A stretch of 42,318 bases of DNA from an uncultured Bacteroidaceae bacterium (GCA_905234125.1 CAJOGQ010000034.1:1-42318), one strand, 5' to 3'; counted from the stretch's first letter, positions 22,902-32,103 are shown. Program-made: numbers and translations. The notes: generated from the letters alone by a model not told the origin.

Positions 22902-25900
22902 ATGATTATTGATCGTAGATTTTCGACCCCTCTTCTGAGATATTTCTGGGCTTCAGCCCTTTTGTGGTGCATCTCTTCACTCGTCTCCGCACAGGTGATT
23001 GACCTGAGTGGCCAGTGGCAGTTCCAAATTGACCGTGATGCCATGGGCATTTACAAGAATTGGCCACGCCCCGACCATACGTTGGCCGATAAAATCATCC
23101 TCCCATCCTCCATGCCTCAGCAGCTGAAGGGTGATGACATCAGTGTGGACACCAGATGGGTGGGTTCGCTCTACGACTCCAGTTATTTCTTCAATCCTTA
23201 CATGAAGAAATATCGTCAGCCCGGCAAGGACATGAAACTTCAGTTCTTCCTCACGCCCGACAAGCACTATGTGGGCAAGGCTTGGTATAAGCGGAAGGTG
23301 GTGCTCCCCGAGGAAGAGGCAGTGCCGATGTATTCCCTCTATTTAGAGCGTCCTCATATCACCACATCTGTTTGGGTGAACGGTGAAGAAGTGAATGGCA
23401 GTCAGAAATCCCTCTCCGTCCCTCATGTCTATCATCTGTACGGTATGCTGAAACCCGGTGAGAACACCATCACTATCTGTGTGGATAACGACCCTGAAAC
23501 CGTGAAGGTGGGTCAGGATTCTCACTCCGTGACAGACCAAACCCAAGGCGACTGGAACGGCATCGTCGGAAAGATTGAATTGCGTCCCTTCAATGCCATT
23601 GACCATATTGCTGTCTATCCTGACATTGACTCAAAGACCGCCCGTGTGCATCTCGACATGATGGACTGCAAAACCAAACAGCAAGCGACAGTCACACTGA
23701 AAGCCACCGCCTTCAATACCGACCAACAGCATACAGTCGTCAGTCAACCTGTAGAGGTGACGCTGAACAACACTCAGTCGGTACCCTGCGACATCACTCT
23801 CCCCATGGGTGACGGAATGTTGCTTTGGGACGAGTTCCATCCGCAGCTGTACAAATTGGAGGCTGAAGTGAAGACGAAAGATGGAAAGACCTATCGGAAG
23901 GAAACGGTCTTTGGTATGCGTAAGATGGAAATCCGTGGCAAAATGTTCTATCTGAACGGACACGAAATCATCCTTCGTGGCACTGTGGAGAACTGCGATT
24001 TCCCCAACACGGGCTATCCTCCCATGGACTTGGATTCGTGGCTCAAAGTCTTCAAGACCTGCAAATCATACGGTCTGAACCACATGCGTTTCCATAGCTA
24101 TTGTCCTCCTGAAGCCGCATTCATGGCCGCCGACATGGTAGGCTTCTATCTGCAGCCTGAAGGTCCATCATGGCCGAATCATGGTGTGAGGTTAGGACGT
24201 GGCGAACCCATCGACAAGTATCTGATGGAAGAGAGTGTCGCCATCGTCGATGAATATGGCAATCATCCTTCTTTCACCTTCTTTGCCTTTGGAAACGAAC
24301 CTGCAGGTAACTGGGTGAAGTGGTCAACCGAACATGTGGCACAGATGAAGGCCTACGATCCCAGACATCTCTATTGCGGTTTCTCTGTCGGAGGCGGTTG
24401 GGCTTGGCAGCCAGGCAGTGAGTATGCGGTGAAAGCTGGTGCTCGTGGCCTGAACGAATGGTATAGCCGTGCTCCCGAATCAGTGGCGACCTTCGAGAAA
24501 AACATCTCCATGTATAATGGTAAGGATATGCCGAACACCCCCATCACGATGCCGTTTGTCAGTCACGAGACAGGGCAGTGGTGCGCCTTCCCCAATTTCG
24601 ATGAAATCAGCAAGTACAAGGGCGTGAACAAGGCGAAGAACTTTGAGATCTTCCGCGATTTGTTGCGAGACAATGGCATGGAGTCTCGTGGGAAAAAGTT
24701 TATGCTGGCTTCTGGAATGTTGCAGACAATCTGCTATAAGGCGGAAATCGAACGTACGCTCCGTACTCCCAATTATGCAGGTTTTCAACTTCTTTCCATC
24801 AATGACTATTCGGGACAGGGCACCGCATTGGTGGGCGTGACCGATGTATTCTTCGACGAGAAAGGATATTGCGATGAGAGTACGTTCAATGAGTTCTGTG
24901 CTCCTATCGTCCCTTTGGCCAAGATGCCGAAGTTCACTTATCAGTCAAACGAAACTTTTGAAGCTGAAATAGAGGTGAGCCAATTCTCTGACAAAGAACT
25001 GAAAGGCGTGACTCCTGGTTGGACTATTTTCAAAGAAGGAAAGGTTGTCCTTACTTCTTCTGTCTCGTCCATCCCTTCTGAAGCCGTGTTTGCAGAAGGA
25101 AAACTTCCGATGTGTGACCTTCCTGTAGGTGGAAATCAGCAACTCGGCAAAATATCGGTGCCTTTATCTGACATCACAGAACCGACCAAGATGATGCTCG
25201 TTGTTTCTATCCCTGGTACTGATGCCATGAACCGTTGGAACTTCTGGGTCTATCCAACGCCAAAACCTGATATGGTGAAGTATGACAAGAAACTTGCTCC
25301 AGAAGATATATATGTAACGGATTCTTTGGATGAGAAGGCTCAGAAGACCTTGGCTAAGGGTGGCAATGTGCTCATTTGTGCTGCTGGCAAAGTGACCTAC
25401 GGAAAGGAAGTCGTTCAGCAGTTCACCCCTGTCTTTTGGAACACCTCTTGGTTCAAGATGCGTCCACCTCACACTACGGGCATCTTCGTGGAAAATACCC
25501 ACTCCATTTTCGACATCTTCCCAACGGATTATCACTCTGACTTGCAATGGTGGGAACTTGTCAATCGTGCCCAAGTCATGCAGTTCACGGATTTCCCCAA
25601 GGATTTCCAACCTCTTGTGCAGAGCATCGACACATGGTTCGTTTCTCGCAAGATCGGTATGCTCTTCGAGGCCAAGGTGGGCAAGGGAAAGCTGGTGATG
25701 ACTACGATGGATATTACCCGCAATCTTGACAAGCGCATTGTCGCTCGTCAAATGCGTGAATCCATCCTTCACTACATGCAATCCGATCAGTTCAACCCTC
25801 AATGGACGCTCGATGTCCAATTGATCTCCGACCTTTTCACCAAGGTTGCCGGCGATGTAAACATGTACACCAAAGATTCTCCAGATGAATTAAAACCTGC

Positions 25901-25916
25901 ACTCACAACCCCATAA
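22902..25916 (+). CDS. Secreted GH2-like glycoside hydrolase
   Basis: From the ATG at 22902 the protein is 1004 aa, with a signal peptide (cleavage near VSAQ, about residue 31). It has an N-terminal jelly-roll sugar-binding domain starting DLSGQWQFQ, Ig-like domains, a TIM barrel, and a C-terminal beta region. The barrel shows FGNEPAGNW with the acid/base candidate Glu466 and SHETGQW with the nucleophile candidate Glu556, as expected for a retaining clan GH-A enzyme. It lies 13 nt before the CE12-like gene, so both probably act on acetylated pectic glycans. Beta-galactosidase is the usual GH2 activity, but the sequence differs from classical LacZ and the substrate is open. Confidence 0.82.
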   Translation: MIIDRRFSTPLLRYFWASALLWCISSLVSAQVIDLSGQWQFQIDRDAMGIYKNWPRPDHTLADKIILPSSMPQQLKGDDISVDTRWVGSLYDSSYFFNPYMKKYRQPGKDMKLQFFLTPDKHYVGKAWYKRKVVLPEEEAVPMYSLYLERPHITTSVWVNGEEVNGSQKSLSVPHVYHLYGMLKPGENTITICVDNDPETVKVGQDSHSVTDQTQGDWNGIVGKIELRPFNAIDHIAVYPDIDSKTARVHLDMMDCKTKQQATVTLKATAFNTDQQHTVVSQPVEVTLNNTQSVPCDITLPMGDGMLLWDEFHPQLYKLEAEVKTKDGKTYRKETVFGMRKMEIRGKMFYLNGHEIILRGTVENCDFPNTGYPPMDLDSWLKVFKTCKSYGLNHMRFHSYCPPEAAFMAADMVGFYLQPEGPSWPNHGVRLGRGEPIDKYLMEESVAIVDEYGNHPSFTFFAFGNEPAGNWVKWSTEHVAQMKAYDPRHLYCGFSVGGGWAWQPGSEYAVKAGARGLNEWYSRAPESVATFEKNISMYNGKDMPNTPITMPFVSHETGQWCAFPNFDEISKYKGVNKAKNFEIFRDLLRDNGMESRGKKFMLASGMLQTICYKAEIERTLRTPNYAGFQLLSINDYSGQGTALVGVTDVFFDEKGYCDESTFNEFCAPIVPLAKMPKFTYQSNETFEAEIEVSQFSDKELKGVTPGWTIFKEGKVVLTSSVSSIPSEAVFAEGKLPMCDLPVGGNQQLGKISVPLSDITEPTKMMLVVSIPGTDAMNRWNFWVYPTPKPDMVKYDKKLAPEDIYVTDSLDEKAQKTLAKGGNVLICAAGKVTYGKEVVQQFTPVFWNTSWFKMRPPHTTGIFVENTHSIFDIFPTDYHSDLQWWELVNRAQVMQFTDFPKDFQPLVQSIDTWFVSRKIGMLFEAKVGKGKLVMTTMDITRNLDKRIVARQMRESILHYMQSDQFNPQWTLDVQLISDLFTKVAGDVNMYTKDSPDELKPALTTP

Positions 25917-25929
25917 TTCCCCCCAAACT

Positions 25930-27252
25930 ATGCGTCATATTATCTCCCTCCTCGTCCTGTCTGTTGCGACTTTGTCGCAACCCCTCCATGCCCAGTCCAT
26001 TCTCTCTCGCACCTATTCCTTCGATGCTCGCGACAAATCGGCCATCCAAGTCAAGCCTACCGATGTTTTCACTCCAGAGCAAGGCTACGGCTACGACTTC
26101 CAATCCGTCATTGCCGAAGCGAGGAAAGCCCAGAACGAAACCTTCCACCTTTCCGATGGTATCTTCTATTTCTCTGTGGCTGTTCCTGATGGCAACTACA
26201 AAGTGACCGTCACTCTGGGTTCCAAGAAAGCCAAGGGCAACACTACTGTCCGTGCAGAATCCCGTCGTCTCTTTATGCAAAATGAGGAAACAAAGAAAGG
26301 TGAGTTCAAAACCTGCTCTTTCATCGTGAATAAACGTAACACTACTATTCTTCTTCCTGATGGCAAGACTGATTATGTTCGTATCAAGAAGCGTGAAGAG
26401 ACTAAGATGAATTGGGATGATAAACTCACCATCGAGGTGAATGGCGATGCACCTGCTGTTTCTTCTGTCAGAATAGAACCAGCCAATGATGTGCCGACTC
26501 TGTGGTTGTGTGGCAATTCAACGGTTGTTGACCAAGACTATGAGCCATGGGCATCATGGGGACAGATGATTACTCGCTGGTTTACCGACAAGGTAGCTGT
26601 AGCCAATTATGCAGAAAGTGGGGAAACTGCAACATCTTTCATTGGCGCTGGTCGTCTGAAGAAGATCGTTTCTTTGATGAAAGAGGGGGACTATATCTTT
26701 ATGGAGTTTGGACATAATGACCAAAAGGAAAAGCGTCCAGGCAGTGGAGCCTTCTACAACTATGCATACGCTCTGAAACAATTTGTAGATGAGGCTCGCG
26801 CCAAAGGTGTCACCCCAATCTTCGTTACACCCACTCAACGCCGTTCATTCGACAAGGTTGGTAAGATACAAGAGACACATGCGAATTATCCTGAGGCAAT
26901 GCGTTGGGTGGCCAAAGATTTGGGCGTGCAACTGATAGAACTGCATGACATGACCCGAACATTTTACGAAACACTTGGTGTGGAGGATAGCAAACATGCA
27001 CTTGTCCATTATCCTGCTCACACCTATCCTGGACAAATGACAGCGTTTCAGGATAACACCCATTTCAATCCATACGGTGCATTCGAGATTTCAAAGATGA
27101 TAGTGGAGGGAATGAAAAGTCTGAATCTTCCAATCATGGAGCATTTGCGTAGTGATTACACATCCTTCAATCCCTCAAAACCCGATGATTGGAAAACCTT
27201 CCATTGGAATGATGGCCCTTTCATAGACATCATAAAACCTGATGGAAACTAA
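25930..27252 (+). CDS. CE12-like rhamnogalacturonan acetylesterase (SGNH hydrolase)
   Basis: The 440-aa exported enzyme (signal peptide ending near HAQ, about residue 22) has an N-terminal beta domain followed by an SGNH/GDSL esterase domain from about 190. Catalytic blocks are visible: GNSTV with nucleophile Ser197, the oxyanion Gly in YAESGETATSF, FGHNDQ (block III), and DNTHFN with the Asp and His of the triad. Family CE12 removes acetyl groups from rhamnogalacturonan I, consistent with the GH2-like gene just upstream and the GH105-type gene nearby. GNST in place of GDST is a known variation. Confidence 0.88.
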   Translation: MRHIISLLVLSVATLSQPLHAQSILSRTYSFDARDKSAIQVKPTDVFTPEQGYGYDFQSVIAEARKAQNETFHLSDGIFYFSVAVPDGNYKVTVTLGSKKAKGNTTVRAESRRLFMQNEETKKGEFKTCSFIVNKRNTTILLPDGKTDYVRIKKREETKMNWDDKLTIEVNGDAPAVSSVRIEPANDVPTLWLCGNSTVVDQDYEPWASWGQMITRWFTDKVAVANYAESGETATSFIGAGRLKKIVSLMKEGDYIFMEFGHNDQKEKRPGSGAFYNYAYALKQFVDEARAKGVTPIFVTPTQRRSFDKVGKIQETHANYPEAMRWVAKDLGVQLIELHDMTRTFYETLGVEDSKHALVHYPAHTYPGQMTAFQDNTHFNPYGAFEISKMIVEGMKSLNLPIMEHLRSDYTSFNPSKPDDWKTFHWNDGPFIDIIKPDGN

Positions 27253-27280
27253 GGATTTTGGGGTTGTATTCAAAAAAGAG

Positions 27281-27305
27281 GGCAAAAAAATTTTTGCCTT
27301 TTTTC
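27281..27305 (+). terminator. Intrinsic terminator of the GH2/CE12 pair
   Basis: GGCAAAAA (27281-27288) pairs with TTTTTGCC (27291-27298) and is followed by TTTTTTC. It ends the pectin unit 28 nt after the stop. Confidence 0.82.
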
Positions 27306-27306
27306 T

Positions 27307-27336
27307 TTTGTATTATTTTAGAAATTCGTACTTTTG
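27307..27336 (+). promoter_or_regulatory. Promoter of the polysaccharide locus
   Basis: TTTG (27307-27310), an 18-nt spacer and TACTTTTG (27329-27336) match the consensus except for a slightly short spacer. It lies about 205 nt before the first gene and directly after the upstream terminator. Confidence 0.65.
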
Positions 27337-27541
27337 ACCGTGGTTTCTAAAAAAACCACCTAAATCGGTGACTTTAACAAAGCTATTTGATCGTAAAAAG
27401 GATTCTAACGCTTTGAAAAACATCCTGTTAGTTGAAATGGGGTGAAGTAAGGGTGTGTTCTTTCACGAAAAAGCGCAAAAAGTCATTGTAAGTGTAAAAA
27501 CGAGAAATGAGCCTTTTTTGAAACGTTAAAAAAAATTAAAT
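27337..27541 (+). promoter_or_regulatory. Long 5' leader of the polysaccharide operon
   Basis: The predicted mRNA begins with about 200 nt of untranslated sequence. GTGGTTT (27340-27346) and AAACCAC (27353-27359) form a 7-bp hairpin at its very 5' end. In Bacteroides, capsule operons have long leaders where UpxY-type antiterminators act. No UpxY or NusG-like gene is present here, so any such control would be from elsewhere. I see no open frame of note in the leader. Confidence 0.45.
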
Positions 27542-28315
27542 ATGAAAAAGTCCTTATTGTATCTTAGTTTGGCTATAGTAGCCATCATGGGATTGTTGAG
27601 TTCATGTTCAGTGCCTCAAGACATCGCCTATTTCCAAGATTTTAATCCTGGCAAATCCATTGTTGTCCAGAATCCTGTCGAAATCAAATTTAGAGCGGAT
27701 GATGAAATCCGTATTTTGGTGAGTTCGGATAGACCGGAATTGGCTGCGCAGTTCAGTTTGACTTCAGGTGGTAGCGGTGGTGGAGGTGAAGGCTCTCGTT
27801 ATACCATTGATTCCGAAGGATGCATTCGTTTTCCGATGCTGGGTAAGATTCATGTAGCGGGTTTGAACCGTCAGGAATTGCAGGAAACTATCCGAGATCA
27901 GATTATAGAGAAGGGATTAATCCGTGACCCCATAGTAACTGTAGACTATTCCAACTTGTATGTGATCATTTTGGGTGCAGTAGGTACTGGACGTGTGCAA
28001 ATAGACCGAGATAAGTTTACCATTTTGGATGCGATTGGTTCTCAAGGGGATTTGAATATTAATGGACTTCGTACGAATGTGAAGGTGATCCGTGAAAGTT
28101 ATGGTAAGAAATCCGTTTATGAAGTGAATCTTTGTTCTGCGGAGGATTTGTATGCTTCGCCTGTGTACTATTTGCAACAGAATGATGTCATTTATGTGGA
28201 GATGAACAAGAAGGAAAAGCGTAATGCAACGGTAATGGGAAACTCTGCCGTTCAGCCATCTTTCTGGATGGGACTTGCTACCTTCATTGTTTCAGCAATG
28301 GCATGGTTCAAATAA
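27542..28315 (+). CDS. Wza-type polysaccharide export lipoprotein
   Basis: The 257-aa protein has a lipoprotein signal with lipobox LLSSC (Cys22), a polysaccharide export domain (about 45-150: RADDEIRILVSS, then RYTIDSEGCIRFPMLGKIHVAG), one SLBB-like domain, and a C-terminal hydrophobic helix (FWMGLATFIVSAMAWFK). It forms the outer membrane export channel for capsular or exopolysaccharide and is the first gene of the locus. The wzc-like gene follows by 40 nt. Confidence 0.9.
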   Translation: MKKSLLYLSLAIVAIMGLLSSCSVPQDIAYFQDFNPGKSIVVQNPVEIKFRADDEIRILVSSDRPELAAQFSLTSGGSGGGGEGSRYTIDSEGCIRFPMLGKIHVAGLNRQELQETIRDQIIEKGLIRDPIVTVDYSNLYVIILGAVGTGRVQIDRDKFTILDAIGSQGDLNINGLRTNVKVIRESYGKKSVYEVNLCSAEDLYASPVYYLQQNDVIYVEMNKKEKRNATVMGNSAVQPSFWMGLATFIVSAMAWFK

Positions 28316-28355
28316 AATTCTCAACTTAACATTTGACATTTTATATTCAGAAGAT

Positions 28356-30590
28356 ATGTTACCTCTTAATAATAACCAAGTAGCGGGAGCTCCAGCCGTT
28401 AATGTAGTGGCTTCGTCTGCTGCCCCTAAAGGAGCATCTCCATACGCGAAGGTGATAGATATGCTGACCGTTTTTGCCACCAAATGGTATTGGTTTGTCA
28501 TTTGCCTCGCTTTAGGTTTGGGTGGTGCGTATGTCTATCTTCAGATAACCCCTCCCATTTACACCCGTTCTGCTTCCATCCTCATTAAGAATGATTTCCA
28601 GACAGGATCCGGATCTAGTGGTGGTATGAGCATGAATGTTTTTGGCGGAAGTGTGGATGTTCAAAATGAACTTTTCACCTTGCGCTCCTCTGATATTGCT
28701 GAAACGACTGTTCGGAATTTGCATTTGGAAGTGAATTATTATGCGCAGGGACGTTTCCATGAAGAAGCCATCTATGGTACAGCACTTCCAGTCCAGATTA
28801 TTCCATTGGATATCAACGATCAGGAATCAGCAGGATTTATGTTTGATTTGAAAAGCGATGGAACCTATACGATGGATCATTTTGTACGTGGCGGGAAGAA
28901 ACTGAGCGGTTCCATTATGGGAAAGGTTGGCAGAACTGTGAAAACACCGATTGGAAAGGTCGAGGTTAATAAAACAGTGAATTATACTCCTCAGGAACTT
29001 TCTCTTAGGATAGACCGTACTGCTATCCAAACTGCTGTCAATAAGATTACCGATGGATTAAATGTAAGTGCGGTTAGTGAGATGTCAACCATTATCAAAT
29101 TGACCTACGATGATGAGAGTCCACAGCGTGCAGAAGATGTATTATCGACCTTGATTGCTGTGTATAATGAGAACTGGGTGAAAGATTGTAATCGCCGTTC
29201 TGTGTCCACCTCAGAGTTTATTGGAGAACGTTTGGAGGTAATCGAAAAGGAATTAGGTAATGTGGAGAATGACATTTCGAATTTCAAATCAGAGAATCTG
29301 ATTCCTGCTGGTCAAAGTGATGTGGCAAGTATTTACATAGGACAAGCTACATCTGCCTCAGCTCAATCAACAGAAATTAGTAATCAATTGCACATGGCAC
29401 GTTACGTGCGTAATTATCTGACGAATGATGCGAATAAATATACATTGATTCCCGCTAATCAGGGTGTGAATAGTCCTAATATTAGTGGGCAGATAGCAGA
29501 GTATAACTCGCTGTTGCTTACTCGTAACAATTTATTGAGCGCCAGTTCTTTGGCAAACCCCATCATTCAGGAGAAGGATTTGCAGTTGGCTGAATTGCGT
29601 AATGCGTTGATTGCCTCTGTCGATAACCATATAGCCTCCTTGAATGTGGAACTGAGTTCAGCTCAAGCCATTCGTGGACAAGCAAATAGTAAGATTGCTT
29701 CTTCACCCTCTCAATCCAAGTACTTGTTGAATGTGGAGCGTCAACAAAAAGTGAAGGAAAGCCTATATTTGTATCTTCTCCAGAAACGTGAAGAAAACGA
29801 ACTTTCCCAAGCCTTTACGGCATATAATAATCGCGTCATCAATTCTGCAACGGGTTCGAATATACCAACTTTCCCTGTTCCCAGCATGGTATGGATGATT
29901 GGGGCATTATTAGGAATTGTCGTTCCGGGTTTACTTATCTTCTTGTCTGAAAGCATGAATAATAAGGTACGTGGGCGTAAAGACTTGAATGAGATTTCTA
30001 TACCATTTATTGGTGAGATTCCCATTCATCGCCATCATCGTACCCTTCGTGAGAAATTGGTTGAGCCATGGAAGAATTTGCGAGATAGATTGAAAGTTAT
30101 GCTCAGATTAGGTGAGGTGGAAGAGGATAAGTCCTTGCATATTTTGGTGAAAGATCATTCGCGTAATGTTATCAATGAGGCTTTCCGGGTCATTCGTACC
30201 AATATAGAGTTTATGATGGCAAAGGGTGCTCGGGGTAAGGTTATCATGTTGACGTCATTCAATCCAAACTCTGGTAAAACCTTCGTCGTTACCAACTTGA
30301 TTACATCGTTTGCCATTAAGAAACAGCGTGTATTGGCGATAGATCTCGACCTTCGTAAAGCTTCTTTGTCTATGATGGTGGACAAGCCAAAGATTGGTAT
30401 TTCGGATTATTTATCGGGTGTGACCGATAGTTTTGATGACATTGTTGTGCGCGATGCAACTCATGAATATTTGGATATTGTTCCAGTGGGAACGGTTCCT
30501 CCTAATCCGACAGAACTGCTCTTTGACGATCGTTTGGGCAAATTTGCGCAACCAGTACTCATACATTATTTTGGACTGTCCTCCTATTGA
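28356..30590 (+). CDS. Wzc-type chain-length/BY-kinase protein, frameshifted in the kinase domain
   Basis: The intact part is 744 aa: a Wzz-type N-terminal domain with two membrane helices (near 55 and 520), a long coiled-coil region, and a BY-kinase domain with Walker A NSGKT (Lys641) and Walker A' AIDLDLRK (Asp663, Asp665). After LLFDDRLGK the frame runs into about 12 unrelated residues and stops at 30590. The missing Walker B and Tyr-rich tail continue in the +1 frame (next entry). Wzc controls chain length and export by cyclic autophosphorylation, so this allele is probably inactive as a kinase. The start at 28356 follows the wza stop; an in-frame start at 28275 would lie inside wza. Confidence 0.85.
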   Translation: MLPLNNNQVAGAPAVNVVASSAAPKGASPYAKVIDMLTVFATKWYWFVICLALGLGGAYVYLQITPPIYTRSASILIKNDFQTGSGSSGGMSMNVFGGSVDVQNELFTLRSSDIAETTVRNLHLEVNYYAQGRFHEEAIYGTALPVQIIPLDINDQESAGFMFDLKSDGTYTMDHFVRGGKKLSGSIMGKVGRTVKTPIGKVEVNKTVNYTPQELSLRIDRTAIQTAVNKITDGLNVSAVSEMSTIIKLTYDDESPQRAEDVLSTLIAVYNENWVKDCNRRSVSTSEFIGERLEVIEKELGNVENDISNFKSENLIPAGQSDVASIYIGQATSASAQSTEISNQLHMARYVRNYLTNDANKYTLIPANQGVNSPNISGQIAEYNSLLLTRNNLLSASSLANPIIQEKDLQLAELRNALIASVDNHIASLNVELSSAQAIRGQANSKIASSPSQSKYLLNVERQQKVKESLYLYLLQKREENELSQAFTAYNNRVINSATGSNIPTFPVPSMVWMIGALLGIVVPGLLIFLSESMNNKVRGRKDLNEISIPFIGEIPIHRHHRTLREKLVEPWKNLRDRLKVMLRLGEVEEDKSLHILVKDHSRNVINEAFRVIRTNIEFMMAKGARGKVIMLTSFNPNSGKTFVVTNLITSFAIKKQRVLAIDLDLRKASLSMMVDKPKIGISDYLSGVTDSFDDIVVRDATHEYLDIVPVGTVPPNPTELLFDDRLGKFAQPVLIHYFGLSSY

Positions 30591-30843
30591 GATTGTGGCA
30601 GACGCAACCATTGTGGGACGTTGTGCTGATGCAACACTCTTTATCATTCGTGCGGAGGTAATGGATCGTAGTTTCCTTCCAGACCTCCAAAAATATTATG
30701 AAGATAATCGGTTACCCAAGATGTCCGTCATTTTGAATGGTACCACGGATTCATTCTCCTATTATGGTTATCATCGTTACGGTTCACGCTACGGATATTA
30801 TGGTGGTTCGGCGTATGGTGGATATGCCAAGGACGATGATTAA
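30543..30843 (+). pseudogene. Out-of-frame C-terminal part of the wzc gene
   Basis: In the +1 frame relative to the upstream part, the sequence reads NLRNQYSYIILDCPP (Walker B), then VADATIVGRCADATLFIIRAE and VILNG, and a Tyr-rich tail (nine Tyr in about 22 residues), exactly the expected end of a BY-kinase. There is no suitable start codon or spacing for independent translation. Compared with E. coli Wzc, six residues (18 nt) are expected between the RF/RL dipeptide and the next conserved block; here 7 nt are left. The deficit of 11 nt is just what is needed to produce the observed frame change. Confidence 0.85.
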
Positions 30844-30889
30844 AAATTAAAATAGAATAATTAATCTTTTTATCTAATTATATAGAACT

Positions 30890-31999
30890 ATGGCAGATTC
30901 AAAACGTAAAATACTCATTTTGATAGAGTCTTTGGATAGTGGTGACGCAGCAAAGTCGCTTTCCACATTTGTACAATACATTGATAAAACCACCTATGAC
31001 TTGACCGTTTGTTCCATCAATGCAGGTGGACAATATGAAGCGTTAATCAAGGAAAATGCCAATTATAAAGCGATATTGACAAGCGCTGGTGGAATGAAGC
31101 GTAATATGGTGTACAGGAACCTTCCGATGTCAATGGTCTATAGGTTCTTTGTGCCTCAGGGCAGTGATGTCGAAATTGCTTATTCAGAAGGTTTTGCCAC
31201 CAAACTACTAAGTGCCTCCTCCAACAAAAAGGCGAAAAAGTATGCGTGGGTGCATACTGATTTGAACAAAAACCATTGGACTCAAGATGTTTTTGCCGAA
31301 TTGAAAGAGGAGGTGGATGTATATAACCGCTTCGATAAGGTCATCGGCATTTCCAACCTGATTTGTGAGGCATTCAGAAAGGCGCTTCCAGGTGTAAAAC
31401 CTCCTGTCGAAACCATTTATCCTCCAATTGACTCACTTTCTGTTCGTTTGAAATCATTAAATTCTGGAAACGATAACGAGATGCCTGTAAAGACTCGTTT
31501 GGTGGCTCATGGACGTTTGGAGTCGAAGAATGAATATGCTCGCTTGCTTCGCATTGTCAATCGTCTGATAGGTGAAGGTTACGATATTGGATTGTGGCTA
31601 TTCGGCGATGGGGCAGAACGTGGTATGCTTGACCACTATATTCGAGATAATAATTTACAGGAACGTATTAAACTGTTTGGTGCCCATCCCAATCCTTATC
31701 GATATACGGTGCAAGGTGATTTGTTCGTTTGCTCAGCTTATAGTTCATCGGTAGTGAAAGCACTCATCTTGGGTCTTCCTATCATTGCAACAGAAACCCC
31801 GGAACTCAAAGAATTGTTGAAGAATGGTGAAAGTGGTTATATTGTGCAAAATAACGAAACCGCCTTGTACGAAGGCATCAAGAAACTCCTTGATAATCCC
31901 GACCTCCTCCAGCAATACCGTCAAAAGGGTGAAGCTCGTGGTTGGGACTTCGATATTGAAGCCCTCTTGGTTCCTTACGGGAATCTCTTCCAAGCATAA
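30890..31999 (+). CDS. GT4-like glycosyltransferase with degenerate EX7E motif
   Basis: The 369-aa GT-B fold protein has a C-terminal half typical of GT4 (LVAHGRLESKNEY, LWLFGDGAERGML, IKLFGAHPNPY, LGLPIIATETPELKEL). The usual EX7E motif is changed: at the equivalent positions it has Ser282 and Lys290 (SAYSSSVVKAL) instead of two Glu. It may be a weak, altered or inactive enzyme. It is a cytoplasmic or membrane-peripheral enzyme of repeat-unit assembly. The sugar donor is unknown. Confidence 0.8.
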   Translation: MADSKRKILILIESLDSGDAAKSLSTFVQYIDKTTYDLTVCSINAGGQYEALIKENANYKAILTSAGGMKRNMVYRNLPMSMVYRFFVPQGSDVEIAYSEGFATKLLSASSNKKAKKYAWVHTDLNKNHWTQDVFAELKEEVDVYNRFDKVIGISNLICEAFRKALPGVKPPVETIYPPIDSLSVRLKSLNSGNDNEMPVKTRLVAHGRLESKNEYARLLRIVNRLIGEGYDIGLWLFGDGAERGMLDHYIRDNNLQERIKLFGAHPNPYRYTVQGDLFVCSAYSSSVVKALILGLPIIATETPELKELLKNGESGYIVQNNETALYEGIKKLLDNPDLLQQYRQKGEARGWDFDIEALLVPYGNLFQA

Positions 32000-32023
32000 T
32001 GAGTTAGCTTTCTAAAAAACTGA

Positions 32024-32089
32024 CTCGATCTATTTCGCCATTTGGCTCGATTCATTTGACGTTTTTGCTTGAATCAACGGTTCCCAAGA
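32024..32089. repeat. 22-bp period repeat array between glycosyltransferase genes
   Basis: CTCGAT occurs at 32024 and 32046, and the diverged CTTGAA at 32068, exactly 22 bp apart. The array fills most of the 104-bp gap between two glycosyltransferase genes. GAGTTAGCTT at 32001 resembles the GAGTTAACTC core of the arrays near 42033. Confidence 0.55.
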
Positions 32090-32103
32090 CATGAAAATTA
32101 AGA

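Noticed and set aside
30433-30542. Independent start for the C-terminal wzc fragment at 30433
   Set aside because: The first part of that frame is an out-of-frame shadow of the kinase domain; homology begins only after the frameshift.
30535-30548. Programmed ribosomal frameshift in wzc
   Set aside because: AAATTTG resembles a slippery heptamer but is in the wrong phase, and a +1 (or -2) change would be needed. The shortened spacing fits a deletion better.
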